Source: Lachancea mirantina
Lineage: Eukaryota > Ascomycota > Saccharomycetes > Saccharomycetales > Saccharomycetaceae
Length of the DNA stretch: 64,000 nucleotides
Direction: 5' to 3'
Assembly: GCA_900074745.1 (NCBI GenBank)
Contig: LT598464.1
Location: 745,467 to 809,466 of the forward strand
Under the pieces are notes generated by a model. The model worked only from the letters and a program-made list of their open reading frames with translations. It made no database searches and was not told the origin of the DNA. Position 1 is the first letter of the stretch. Every line of letters begins with the position of its first letter. Positions 28,739-39,947 of this stretch are shown here, one piece after another. The position numbers were made by a program, and so were the translations under genes.

Positions 28739-30276
28739 CTAGTGACTGTATCGGAAGTAAGGACTTCTGTCACCCATTTCTAGGATTTCTCTGGGCGATA
28801 CATCATCGTATAAACCGTCGGCCAACTGTCTTTCCCTCTTTTTGTTTATTGAAAGGTACCTCCAGTTGATGAATACCAGAGAACACATGCCGATAAAGAT
28901 AAACATGATTGACAGGCCATAGCCCAGCGTATATCTAGGAGCGTCTTTAGTACGGAAATAATTAGTGGCAAAGGTGCTGCCCATATTTCCAAAAGCAATG
29001 TGTGCTCCAATGCCGGTACTCCGCTTATAAGGTCCAGCTAAGTTGATGGCTAGCCATGAGATCATTCCAGGAAAAGCTGAGTAAGAACCAACAACTGCCA
29101 AAAACATTCCAGCGTAGACCCCTCCGGGGTTCTTCCTCACGTCCATACTCATGGCGAGTATATACCCAATAATCATCGCAGCTTGATAAATATGATGAAC
29201 GGTGAACGCAAGTTGAGTTTGTCTGAGAAATACGCAGTCAGCATAGAAAATACGACAGCGGCTATGTATGGGGGCACTGTCATCAATTGCGCGTTTGCCT
29301 GGGTGTAACCTAAATTTTTCACAATAGAAGGGAGGAAGAATGAGACTGTGTAGAGGGTTGTAACCAAAGACCAATGAACCAGGATATGGCATGGCAGTTG
29401 CCAATCGGTGAGAGCGGCTTTCAAAGCAGACTTATGTTTCTTTGCATAGACTTCTGCTACAACCTTTGGGTCGATTGAAGCGCTGGTATGAAAGTCGTGA
29501 GCCAGCTTGTAAAGAATATACTCTCGCTCTTCCTCGGTGAGAAAGCTGGCAGTATCGGGGTAGTCGTACACTAGGAAAAAAATTACTGCGGCTACAACGA
29601 TGGTAAGCAGACCCTCAATGAGAAAAATCCATCTCCACCCCCTCAGTCCCGCAATACCATCCATGAAGCCTATGCCGTAGGCCAACAATCCTGAGAAAGC
29701 GCCTGCTGCACTGGCAGCCGCAAAAAACATAGCTTGACGAAACTGGAGATCTCTTTTCGTATACCACTGGGTTAGATAGTAAACAACACCAGGGTAGAGC
29801 CCGGCTTCGGTTAAACCAAGAAGTAATCTCAGGACAATCAGTTGATGGTAGCTTTGTACTAGAGAAGTCAATGTTATGACAATCCCCCACAGGATCATGG
29901 TCGCAGGCAAAAGAATAGACGGTCTGAATTTTGCAATCAACATGTTTGACGGAATTTCAAAAGCACAGTAAGTGAAGTAAAATACTGTCAAGACAATATT
30001 CCACTGATTACCCACGAGATTTAAGTCTGTTGCCAATCCTGCGATCTTTGCGTTCCCGATGTTTCCTCTATCAATAAAGGATAGTAGAAAAAGAATGGTC
30101 ACACCAGGAATGATGCGAAGGTCAAGTTTTCTTAGTAACTTTTGATGATCAATATTCAAAAAATTAGGAACATCTGCGATATCATCAACATAACCACTCA
30201 AAGATCCTTTATCGATTGATACAACCACATCTGGCTTCAAAGTACTCTTGTTGTCTCTGTTTGTTAGCTCAGCCAT
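28739..30276 (-). pseudogene. ACS-family permease (Tna1-like), one-base frameshift
   Basis: Two frames join into an MFS protein of about 512 residues. Part 1 (29173-30276) holds a hydrophilic N-terminus, LRIIPGVTILFLLSFIDRGN (the conserved segment 1 signature of the nicotinate/allantoate permease family), LRLLLGLTEAGLYPGVVYYL, and segments to about nine. Part 2 (28739-29404) continues YQAAMIIGYILAMSMDVRKN through three more segments to the family tail SPYFRYSH. The frame breaks near 29190: the minus strand reads ATCATATTTATCAAGC, where one more T would join the two parts. No other damage is seen, so an assembly error is as likely as a true pseudogene. The substrate may be nicotinate or another organic anion. 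A TATAAAA box lies at 30421-30427. Confidence 0.85.
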
Positions 30277-33200
30277 TTCGAATATTTGGCGCGCTTCCCG
30301 ATGGGATATCGTGTGGGCAATTTATTGTGAAAGAGTGGTAGAGATCTGACTACCAGTCTCTGGACAAGGTGTTCGAGTTTAGTAGCATTTAATATTCCTT
30401 TGACCGAGATCAGTTTCACCTTTTATATCCCTTGAGCCATGTCTTTCGAACCGGTGTCCTATGAATCAGATTTTGGGATATTATCATTTTTCGCTATTAT
30501 CTAACCGGCAAGTGAAAAACCGATTTGCGCTTTACGTTGCGGAAAGTGACCACCCGCAGATAACTCACCACAATGATAGTGTACGAGATACTTACTGCTG
30601 CTCCAGGAAAAGGGCCGTTACTTACCGCAATTGAACTGAAGAATGAAACTTTCTTTAGATGAACGTTCAGTCTGAGATTGAACTGTTATGCAAAACGTTC
30701 TTTCATGAGATTACACTGTAAAACTTCTTCTTGCTAGGAGGTTGAAACCCATCGCCTTAGAACAGGGTTCTGAATCGAAAGGAATAGTTCCCGTATGACA
30801 TAGTTTGGTACCAAAATATCTTCTTCCTGAATTTGAGAGTGTGGCAAAATCCTGGTAGGATTGTACGAATTCCAGAATTTCGAAGTTGAGCGGCGCATAA
30901 AGTTGGATATTCGTAAACTTTAAGGAAATAGGCTACTCAGTGAATTACTCTAAGCTGGTTGTATTAAGAAGACAGAAGACTGCAGCATTAAACTATAGAG
31001 CATTAAAATCATATCACGATCATGAAATTCAACCGACCCCCTATTCCAAACAGGCTTTTTAGAACTACAACGATGCATTTGACCGAAGGACTTTCCTCAA
31101 TCCTATAATCAGCTACATCTTCACTGAAAGGTTTGAAGGGCCTATAAAGCTAGAACTAATGGTGCTACTCTTTTGTGTTTCGCCTGAATGATGTTGACAC
31201 GGCGCTATGGTTCTAGATTCATTATGAGAAATCACAATCGAGTTATTTTAGCTCTGACACTCGGAATAGGCGGCGTGTATCTTCGAACTACTTTTGGATT
31301 TCAGAGTTGATGGGGTTTTCACAGGGTGATAGTTGCACGTCAACGAGAAACGATGGGTCGCTCTATTTCAGGCATTTGAGGAGCAAATTTTCCACGGTCT
31401 GCAGAAAAGTTCTTTGTTTCAGCTCAGTCGGTTACTGACCGCGACTTCGTACAATAAGCACGATACATGTCCCTCTAACCTTTGGGTTAGAAAGGGCTAA
31501 ACTTACAGTGTTGCTAAATAAGTACTTTTTCAGGCGAGAAAGGTTGCAAACCAAGGACGTGCGTTTACAGCGTCCACGATTCCGCAGAGTTGATCAGGGT
31601 TCACATTTTTGAGCTGTACCTCGAGAATGACCTGCAGTCAAGTATCCTTAGCTCGCTTGCATTTTGAGGGAGTTCATGGAAGACAGCTTACTCATCTGAC
31701 AATACTATGACAGGGGTCTACGAAGGCATCTGCAAGATAACTACGACGATGGAGAACTTGAAAGCAACAGTATGCGGTGAAAGAATACCTCAACTATCCA
31801 AGCTCTGTTGTTTGTTTGTCAACACCTTTGTATCTTCGGCTCTCGTGTTATATGAACAGGACTTTGTGCTCTAAAATGTGTTTTACTCCAGTCTTAAATC
31901 ATTACTGTCAGAATAACTGCATCCTTATTTCTGTCCATCTTGTTCCTTTTCAACAGTGACAATTCTAGCAGAATGACGGTGCCGAAATTCGTTGGAAATG
32001 GGCATGTATAATTCAACCATAGTCAAAGCCTACTGCACCGCGCTGATCAAGATTCTTAGATTGTATTTGCGCATTACACCAACCATTTTCTAGTTCCACC
32101 AGACATCGGATGATCGACCTTTTATTTTACAGCAAGGTTTGCGAGTGCCTTCTCGAGACAGGACTTGAGAAAACAAGGGCGCCAACAAACAACGGCAGAG
32201 AGAGCTTTATGTTATCTTTTTCAATGAATGCTTCAACATAAGTATGAAAAGCATTTTCGGCGCCGCCGAAAGCTGAGCTGCTTGGAACTTTCACGACAGG
32301 GCTCTTGGCAGGAAGAGCAAGTATATTCTCGTTCCCAACACACAGAAATTTGTTGTTGCTGACTGCCTAGTTTTTACCTTCCAAATTTGATTACAAAGCC
32401 AAGTTGGCTGCGATTAATTTGTGCCGGAAGTGGTTTATTCACTACCTCGAAATTTAGGCTCATGCTATTCGTGGGGCTGTACATCAATCTAAGATTCTTC
32501 GTTCATGCTTCTTAGTCTCTGCTGGAGAAAGCATGCGTTGCAAAGCAAGCATTACGCAGGAGCCTCGAGGGATGCAGTTACAAGACGGACTTTCAAAACT
32601 GCGTCAATATATGCATTGGTGAGTTGCTGGCGTTAAAGAAACAGCTGCTAGCAGCTGCTACCGGGTCTCACCACCGTTGACTTCTATGAGTGGCACCATA
32701 AACATAACGGGCCCAGCCAATCATGGAATTGAGAAAAAACGTAGGAGGTAGGGCGACCTTCGGACCATATTCCTTTGAGGGCAACGCGGAGTGCACAACC
32801 GGAGGTAGAGTGAGTCGCAATTTATCCTGAGTATATCTTCAAAGTTTATGAAGCAAACATGAAAGCGTTGTGACAATCCGTGCATTTGTTCACTTTCTCT
32901 ACCGTAATAGTCAAGAACTTCAGAGGTGTTTGCACGAAGCGAGAAAAGTTAAACTGTGACCTCCCACCCTTCACCAAGAGCTCCACGACTCCAATTCTCA
33001 CCTTCCCTTGTATAATTTTTATGCGTTTTTTTAGGTAGGGATCTTCAAGGATCGTAAAATGCAATCAGCTCTCATAGATGTATCGCCAAGTCTGGACTTG
33101 ATGTAGTTGGTATAATTTAATAAGTTTCGGCCAGACTATCACTCACCAAATTCAGCTGCGTACGACTTTTATGTCTTCCAGTTTCTGTGAGAATCTAAAT

Positions 33201-33568
33201 CATTAGCTACGGGATGCTGGATTTACCGGATGTATGGGTAATAAACTAGAACGAGCTCCAAGTACTGGAGAGAAGAGTTATATAGATAGTCGCCAACATA
33301 GGTACCTCGCAGATTTCAAAAAGCTCACAAGCGGTTCAACCATATCTAACTTCGAGTTTTCAAACGCCGCACGTGGATGATGGAGCAGCTTTACGGGGTT
33401 GTTGCTCGGCACACTGGCCGGCGTAAGTGTTCGGGAACTCATTCTCCGCATCTGCCTTGTTAAACTACAACTTTTTTCCCGTAGATTAATATCGTAAGGA
33501 GAGAGAAGCTGAACGATAAACATTCTCAAAAGCGTTCTTAGTCAAATGCACGTTCACGCTCTGAGCTT
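30277..33568. other. gene-free region, 3.3 kb
   Basis: The longest stretch without a gene. Short open frames at 31777-31959 and 32846-33064 have no coding character that I can support. A perfect 16-bp palindrome CAGCTGCTAGCAGCTG is at 32642-32657. No E-box module was found here, unlike most other long gaps. It may contain old gene remnants too decayed to read by eye. Confidence 0.4.
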
Positions 33569-35443
33569 ATGTTCAAGGTACGTGGGGCAGGAAAAGACGA
33601 CGACACTGGTGCTCCACAACTTATGCGAACAAAACTAGCGTGCGATACCTGCAGAATCAAGAAGAGGAAATGCGACGGTCAGAAACCAATCTGTCAGAGA
33701 TGCTTGAAGGACGGACATCGAAGCTGTAACTTCTCCTATAACTCTGATAAGCGCCGTCCTTACAGTAAGAATTATGTGAAGCAGCTGGAAGGTCATATCA
33801 AAGATCTAGAAAATGAACTTAGAAAACTGAGAGAGAAAAGCGCTCCAAGAAGCATTAGCGCACGTGAGGCCAAAGCTTCCAATGTTGCAGTTGAAACACG
33901 TGCGGTGAGAAGAAATGAAACTGAAGGAGAACATAGGGAATCAACATCGGACTATGAACGCGACAGTTCGGTCAACGACAGCATCGAGCTGAACAGTTTG
34001 GTTGATGGACATGGAAAGTTTAAAACTGAAAATGGTACAAAATACTTTTACGGGCCACGCTCCACGGTGTCGTTCTTGAAAGGTGAAGTTCCCCTAATGA
34101 CTATGACGGAAAATACTGATCTCAGCACTTTAGACAGGGTGGGTAACAGCAATGTGACCTGCTCTGATCATGAAATTTTCCTCTGCGAGCTTTACTTTGC
34201 GTACCAGAACAATTCTATCTTGTTTCTAAGCGAAAAATTGTTTTTCGAACAGCTCATGCTGCCGTGTTCCCTGAGAGATCCAACTTCATTAACCGACTCT
34301 CTCATTAATGCCGTTCTCGCACTGGGATGTAACTTCAATTCATCCGATACAAATAACCGCCGCCAAGCCGCAAATTATGCCGCAAGGTCTCGTCAATTGT
34401 TACAAGAAGAGTTCGAGAAACCGACAATAATTACAGTGCAGAGCTGCGGTGTTCTGGCTTTGTTCTACATATCGAACGATCAGGATCGACTTGCCTGGCA
34501 TTTTTGCGCTGCGGCTGTTAGTTGTGCCTACTCCCTGGGATTGAATGTTGATGAGAAATTTAAGGGCGCTGCTGTTGTTTCCGAGAAAGAAGCAGAACAG
34601 AGAAGAATGGCATTTTGGACAACTTACTTATTAGAGCGGACTCTCAACAATATGGTGGGACGACCAACTCTTCTCAAAACCGGTTCCATCATTTGCTTAG
34701 TACCTTCAGGCACGGAAATGTCAGATTATGAGCAGTGGTCAAATCCAAATAAAAATGGCAAGACCTCAGTCAATCTCTACACCAGAGCTTTTTCGCTGAT
34801 AGGATACACAATTGAATTGTTTATAATAAGTGCTAAGCCTCTGGATCATATCTATCTTTCCTTCAAACCATCAGCACCCTCTGAGCTACAACTAATCGTG
34901 AATAAAGCTGACATTGAACTCTCACAGTTTGAGAGTAGCTCCCCGGAATTTTTGCGTTTACATTTCGTTTTGGCCCCAGAAAACAGAGCCCAAGTTTCGC
35001 CAGGGCTATTTCTGTTTCAAATGAGATATCACAATATCAGAATTCTGCTGCATCGTGTATTCTTTCTTCGCAATTTAGAGCAAGAATATGCCGACCGAAA
35101 AGCTCTATTTCACAAGACAATATGTTTTGAGAGCGCCATGGCGACCAGCAGGCTTATATCGAGGTACGGAGAGGAGTTTGGTTTAGAGAATCTTGACGTA
35201 TGTGCTGCTGATTTGATTTGTACAGCTGCAATCATTTTCCTTCATTTACGCAAGCATCCGCAATTGGAAGAGTGGACGGCGGAAGGAAACTCCAAGGTAA
35301 GAAACGCGCAGAACCTATGCTCAAGAAAGTACAGTAAGTTGAAATTAGCTCTTCAGTCCATGTCAACTACAAATCTGTGGTCAACAAAAAGTCTATCGGT
35401 TTTGAATCGATTGGAGGAGGAATGGTATGTTGATAGTACATGA
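33569..35443 (+). CDS. Zn(II)2Cys6 transcription factor
   Basis: A 624-residue fungal zinc-cluster regulator. The DNA-binding cluster is Cys25, 28, 35, 42, 45 and 53 (CDTCRIKKRKCDGQKPICQR then CLKDGHRSC), followed by a linker and a short coiled coil at about residues 68-92 (KQLEGHIKDLENELRKLREK). The middle region (about 210-460) resembles the fungal transcription-factor regulatory domain, with FCAAAVSCAYSLGLN, RRMAFWTTYLLERTLNNMVG and RPTLL. The ATG at 33569 gives 24 residues before the first cysteine; Met19 is a possible alternative. It is convergent with the nitrilase gene, whose stop is 87 bp away, so it may regulate that gene; this is inference from position only. Confidence 0.92.
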   Translation: MFKVRGAGKDDDTGAPQLMRTKLACDTCRIKKRKCDGQKPICQRCLKDGHRSCNFSYNSDKRRPYSKNYVKQLEGHIKDLENELRKLREKSAPRSISAREAKASNVAVETRAVRRNETEGEHRESTSDYERDSSVNDSIELNSLVDGHGKFKTENGTKYFYGPRSTVSFLKGEVPLMTMTENTDLSTLDRVGNSNVTCSDHEIFLCELYFAYQNNSILFLSEKLFFEQLMLPCSLRDPTSLTDSLINAVLALGCNFNSSDTNNRRQAANYAARSRQLLQEEFEKPTIITVQSCGVLALFYISNDQDRLAWHFCAAAVSCAYSLGLNVDEKFKGAAVVSEKEAEQRRMAFWTTYLLERTLNNMVGRPTLLKTGSIICLVPSGTEMSDYEQWSNPNKNGKTSVNLYTRAFSLIGYTIELFIISAKPLDHIYLSFKPSAPSELQLIVNKADIELSQFESSSPEFLRLHFVLAPENRAQVSPGLFLFQMRYHNIRILLHRVFFLRNLEQEYADRKALFHKTICFESAMATSRLISRYGEEFGLENLDVCAADLICTAAIIFLHLRKHPQLEEWTAEGNSKVRNAQNLCSRKYSKLKLALQSMSTTNLWSTKSLSVLNRLEEEWYVDST

Positions 35444-35529
35444 CGCTAAAAAAGCAATTGGTAAGATAGAAACGTAATAGCTCGCTCTCCAAATTTATAC
35501 ACCAGAAAAAGGACATACAAAAGGTATAC

Positions 35530-36561
35530 TTATGAGGAAACTTCTTTCTTGGCTGGTGTTGGATACTCAATTTTCGTGGATGGGTCTTCCAAAAATCTGA
35601 CAGGAACAGCAGGGGTTCGGTCAACGCTGAATTTGAAGATGTCATACCTTTGATAATAGCCAGCGACATCTTGAAATTGTTTCACCTCAACACATTTATT
35701 CAAATCAAAAGTACAATAAGCGATTCCTTCCTGATCCTTCAATGCATCCCCAATCTGGGCGCCGGTGGGATCCATGAACATGGTAGAACACTGGGCAACA
35801 TTGTCATATATCTCAGCGTTTGCAGGATCGTCTTTCTTACAGAATTGTTTGGCTGCTTCATCGAAGAAGTTGGCGCACACTACGGTGAATGTTTTAGCCT
35901 CAAATGCCTGGCAGCCAGCCCTAATTCTATTCGCATGGTCGAGATCATAGTTTGCACCCTCGCTGCCTGGTCTCCTCGTTATGAAGAATGATGGCCACAT
36001 GGATATGTGAATTTGTTCACCTTGACCAATCAATGCGTATTTAGCCAGTGGATTGGTGTTTTCACCACAAATCAACGCTCCAATTTTTCCAATCTTGGTG
36101 TCAGAGACATTTAAGCCGTTGCCATCGCCGTGCGACCAAACCAATTTCTCGCAAAAGGTAGGCATGATTTTTCGATGGTGCGCCATGATTGACCCTTCAT
36201 CACTAATCACAACATAAGAGTTCCATAAACAACCGACACTCACCCTGGATTTTTCATTGAAACCAAGACAAACAACAACACCTAGGTCAGCACAGACTTG
36301 CTGAATGGCCATAATTTCTGAGCCATCGACGTAGAGGGCTTCTTCGCATAGCTTTTGGAACAGATGGTGATTGTCAACAGGTGCCTTCAATTGCGTCCAG
36401 CATGGATAGCAGGGTACAAAAGTTTCAGGGAAGCAGACAAGCTGAGCTCCCTTCGCATGAGCTTCGTGAATCCACTCAATGGCCTTACTGATTGTAGCTT
36501 TTGAGTCAAGCCAAACTGGAGCAATGTGACAAGCGGCAACTTTCGTGACGGGTAGAGGCAT
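35530..36561 (-). CDS. nitrilase (EC 3.5.5.1 type)
   Basis: A 343-residue carbon-nitrogen hydrolase of the true nitrilase branch, converting an organic nitrile to the acid and ammonia, similar in type to S. cerevisiae Nit1. The catalytic triad is complete: Glu46 (CFPETF), Lys131 (HHRKIMPT) and Cys165 (ALICGENTNPLAKYALI). I start at the ATG at 36561 (MPLPVTKVAACHIAPVWLDS) because an upstream in-frame ATG (36693) adds 44 residues with no nitrilase counterpart and because TATAAAAA lies at 36654-36661, between the two. Cytosolic by lack of targeting signals. The substrate is unknown. It faces a zinc-cluster regulator and lies 5.3 kb from a nicotinate-type permease. Confidence 0.94.
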   Translation of the reverse strand: MPLPVTKVAACHIAPVWLDSKATISKAIEWIHEAHAKGAQLVCFPETFVPCYPCWTQLKAPVDNHHLFQKLCEEALYVDGSEIMAIQQVCADLGVVVCLGFNEKSRVSVGCLWNSYVVISDEGSIMAHHRKIMPTFCEKLVWSHGDGNGLNVSDTKIGKIGALICGENTNPLAKYALIGQGEQIHISMWPSFFITRRPGSEGANYDLDHANRIRAGCQAFEAKTFTVVCANFFDEAAKQFCKKDDPANAEIYDNVAQCSTMFMDPTGAQIGDALKDQEGIAYCTFDLNKCVEVKQFQDVAGYYQRYDIFKFSVDRTPAVPVRFLEDPSTKIEYPTPAKKEVSS

Positions 36562-37922
36562 TTCTTGATTGCTGTAGAGAGAGAGAGCTGGTAATTCCTG
36601 ATGAGCTTGATGACTCCGGATGGACCATACTATTTGCCTGGAACATACTCGCATTTTTATAGCTTTGAATGTTACCCTTTTGCGGTTGAGCAAGGTCTAT
36701 AGTAAAAATACATTCATATCGATCTTATCTTGATATATTTGTTCGGTACCACACTTACCGCTTAAATGCGGCAGATCGTTTTCCGCTCATATGCCTGGAG
36801 ATCTCAAAAAAAGAAGATATCTTAGGAAGCCCGCTGAAAAAGACGGGTCTTACGAAGATTATTGGCTAAAAAATCAAGCCCGTTTGCCCTTTCTCATTAG
36901 TCCTTTCCTTCTACAACACAAAGTTATCGACAGCTGATATAGAGAGGTGCTTTTACGTAAGCAAAAAGGTTCTCGACAATAGATTTTCGTTGGCGAGTGC
37001 AAATCTTAGAAGTGCAATGATAATTCGTAATCGATTGAAGTGTTTTAATTTGAGCTCAGAAACGCATATGACTGAAAACATTCCAGTAGAGGCTTGCATT
37101 ATGGATGAGGAGGACAACCGCTGAGAGAATAATGAATTCATGAAGTTAAATAATACTTACGTCATAGAGCTATTCTCAAGCGGTGGAAGCGATAACGAAT
37201 GATCATATGCCAAGCCTAGTGAACAGGCCGAAACTGACAAGAAAAATTCGCTTACGGCTATGGAAGGATCAGGTTACGCTACTAGATAAGTTATAGATTG
37301 CTCAGTTAGATTAAGTTTAGGTTATAGGTCATTGAATAATGGCGGCTAGTTCACACCCATCCCGTTGAAAGTGATGAATTCATCGACTATCACGAATTTA
37401 GCTCGTCAAAAGAGACTGTATTCGCGAATCCTCGAATTCGTGATCAGAAATAGCGGATTTGCCTCCCTCACCACCTAGTGCTACTCAAGATATTATTTTT
37501 GAAGGGGATAGCGAGGAAGTGACATCGCTAATTTGCATTCTCGCTTGATCTACAACGAAGGTGCGATAATGGGTCATTTTATGATCAATTTCATGAACAT
37601 TCAAGCTTATCACGAAATTTTGACTAAAATCCTAGCATACGGAGAATTTTGTTTTTCCTGCAAATCAGGTTATTCGGCGCGAAGGACAAAACGTGAATAA
37701 GCAGAAAAAACAAGTGAAATGCTTCATTTGCAATAGAGTAGGACACTAAGCCCACGAGCGATCTGAAGCATAGAAGAGTTCCAAAGAAGCATCTTAGACA
37801 AATTTTCCACAGAGAGGGCTATGAAGAGGCTTATTGAGGCATTCTCAAATTCACTAATATTGATTGACAGTGAAGGTTCAATTTTTTTTTTCAAGATAAA
37901 TATTCATTCAGCCCGTTCAAAC
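36562..37922. other. gene-poor region with gag-like relic
   Basis: At 37711-37770 (+) a frame reads KQVKCFICNRVGH, stop, AHERSEA: a CX2CX4H zinc knuckle of retrotransposon gag type in which a stop follows the His and the fourth ligand is Arg. The preceding few hundred bases have weak coding character and many stops. With the LTR that begins at 37923 this looks like the remains of an LTR retrotransposon. Confidence 0.5.
36654..36661 (-). promoter_or_regulatory. TATA box of nitrilase gene
   Basis: TATAAAAA on the minus strand, 93-100 bp before the chosen ATG; it falls inside the longer frame and so argues for the shorter start. Confidence 0.6.
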
Positions 37923-38167
37923 TGTTGAGATTTACCGTTGTCGGTGGTTGATAGATTTCTGAATTCTCATCGTATGTCATTCATCATACCACATATGATC
38001 TGATCACGATGTTCTGAAGATTCTAGAACTGTCAATGGACCTGTTTTAGCTTCCAGCTCTTTCGCGGAATGCGAACCGTCTGCCCATTTCTCTAATTTTA
38101 TTCTGTCATATCGATCACGTGATGATGCAATTGAACGATATCGCCTCCTCGGCAGCTCCTTCCAACA
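37923..38167 (-). mobile_element. solo LTR-like element, copy B
   Basis: 245 bp from TGTTGAGATTTACCG to CAGCTCCTTCCAACA, so inverted ends TGTTG...CAACA as in Ty1/copia LTRs. Flanks CAAAC (37918-37922) and CAAAT (38168-38172) could be a 5-bp target duplication with one change. Against copy C about 220 bp are missing after GGTTGATAGATTTCTGAA. It holds the E-box module (minus strand, CACGTGATCGATATGACAGA then ATAAAATTAGAG). The last part of CDS1 begins 157 bp to the right as a relic. Confidence 0.8.
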
Positions 38168-38324
38168 CAAATAGAGTAGATCGCCGAGGGAGGACTGAAA
38201 AAGAAAAAAAATGAGTCTCCCGGTGACGTCGCGATCCAGAAAAGTGTTTTTGATGGGAAAATCAAAACGAAAGGTGATGGCACACAAATGAGTCCCTCAA
38301 GAGTCTAAGCGTTAGAATTTTATT

Positions 38325-39493
38325 GTACGAACCTTATGGACTTCCACAATGATCAGTGGATTTTTCATCACCCTTGCTTCCGGTCATTTTTGATTTGTTA
38401 CGCTCATCTTGGTTTGTCAAATTGCCACATTCGGAGAATGCATAGGTGTGACATCTTTATCTGGAAGAGAGCATGAATTGCCTTTGAAAAGAATGCTGAA
38501 CTGGTATTTACTGTTTATGACCATTTGCTACCTGGACGGACAATCCGTTTTCAAGTTCTTCCTATAGTATTTCCTCAACTATGAGATTCTTTACCTCATC
38601 TCGTCCAACCATTATTTCATCTGTTATTGCTTTGTACGTGCTTGGTTTCGTCATTTTTGTTTGGAATCTGAGAAAGGGGTTTTTGAAATTCCAATTCGCG
38701 TCTCTCTGCGTCACGCACATGGTTTAACTACTGGTCATTTTCTAAGCACATCTCATGTTCAACAATGTGTTGAATGGTCTCATTTGGTTTTCACCTCTTT
38801 GTGGACTTCTCATTCTGAATGACGTTTGTGCTTGTGTGGAATCACTTTTGGTCGCGTCAAGCTAATAAAAAAATCACCAAAGAAGACTCTCGAAGGGTTT
38901 ATGGCGGATTATGGGTGCATTATTTTTTATCGCTTTGATCCGTATAGTACCGACAGGACTATAAACTCCTTTCACAAATATGACCTGCCCTGTTCAAGAT
39001 ATAAAGACCAACTTCTTCACACCGCTTACATGCGAACTTGACCCAGTTTTCATTCCACAGGACTACAGAGCACCGCTGATCATTTTCGAAAAAATTGGGA
39101 TGAGTATTATCACGATCAGACCCATTTATGTGCACGCGATGAACTTGGCCACTTTTGCTTCACTATTCGCACCTTTTGGGGGATTTTTTGCTTCCGGACT
39201 TAAGAGAACGTTCAAAAATCAAAGATGTCGAACGTTCGATCCCCGGTCACGGGGGTATCACCGATAGAGTCGCCTGCCAAGTTTTGATGTGCTCTTACAT
39301 GAATTTGTATTACGGAGTTTTTATCAGTGAGAAGAGAGTCCCCATCGGAACAATTTTATCCTCGATACTAATGAATTTTGACGAACATCGAATTATACTA
39401 CTTGTCATTGCTCTGAACGACGTTGTGTACAGGAACGGAATCATAAGCGACAAAGTTCTCGTTAAAGTAGTAGAGCTTGGTAGTTTAAAATGA
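38325..39493 (+). pseudogene. CDS1: dead copy of CDP-diacylglycerol synthase gene (CDS1)
   Basis: Successive frames give the core of the ER enzyme phosphatidate cytidylyltransferase in order: VRTLWTSTMISGFFITLASG, then a stop; ATFGECIGVTSLSGREHELP and LKRMLNWYLLFMTICYLDGQ, then a stop; VLGFVIFVWNLRKGFLKFQF; MFNNVLNGLIWF; CGITFGRVKLIKKSPKKTLE; LATFASLFAPFGGFFASGLK; and SIPGHGGITDRVACQ. At least four in-frame stops and several frameshifts are present. In the CTP-transferase signature the final Asp of DR-x-D is Ala (DRVAC). The first 70-100 residues are missing. The living CDS1 gene must be elsewhere because it is essential in yeast. The left break lies 157 bp from LTR copy B. Confidence 0.9.
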
Positions 39494-39947
39494 AGACCGC
39501 TGGCAAGAGAACGGACTGTCGATTGCATACGAAAGTGAGACGCTCTGCGGGCGCGCATTGATGGGAGGCCTTGAGCGTTCCTGCTATGGCGATCTTCCTC
39601 AATCGAGCTGGCACATCGAAGAAGAGCTAATGGTTTCGATGCATGGGCTTAAAACTTTGTCATAGACGATATCATTGAAATTCTGGACCACTTTACCCTA
39701 ACGAGATCAAAAGGTCGTAAATTTGGGGCCTGGTGCACAAGTAGCTTGCACAGTAATTTGATTTGGCTTGATGTTCTGTCAATTTCATCGTTACTCTGAC
39801 ACCAAGTTGAGTTATTCTCAAGGCGAAGTTTGTCAGCTATAAATAAAGCTATTTATGAGTTGAAGATTAGTGGTAGGATAACAATTTATTAACAAGGAAT
39901 TGAAGACGCATACAATTCATACATGTGGGTCGAATTATTTTCTCTCT
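39494..39947. other. intergenic, 454 bp
   Basis: Between the CDS1 relic and the stop of the membrane-protein gene. Nothing supportable seen. Confidence 0.4.

Noticed and set aside
37967-38287. 106-codon minus frame over LTR copy B
   Set aside because: Lies mostly inside the LTR; kept only as an observation on LTR coding potential, not as a gene.
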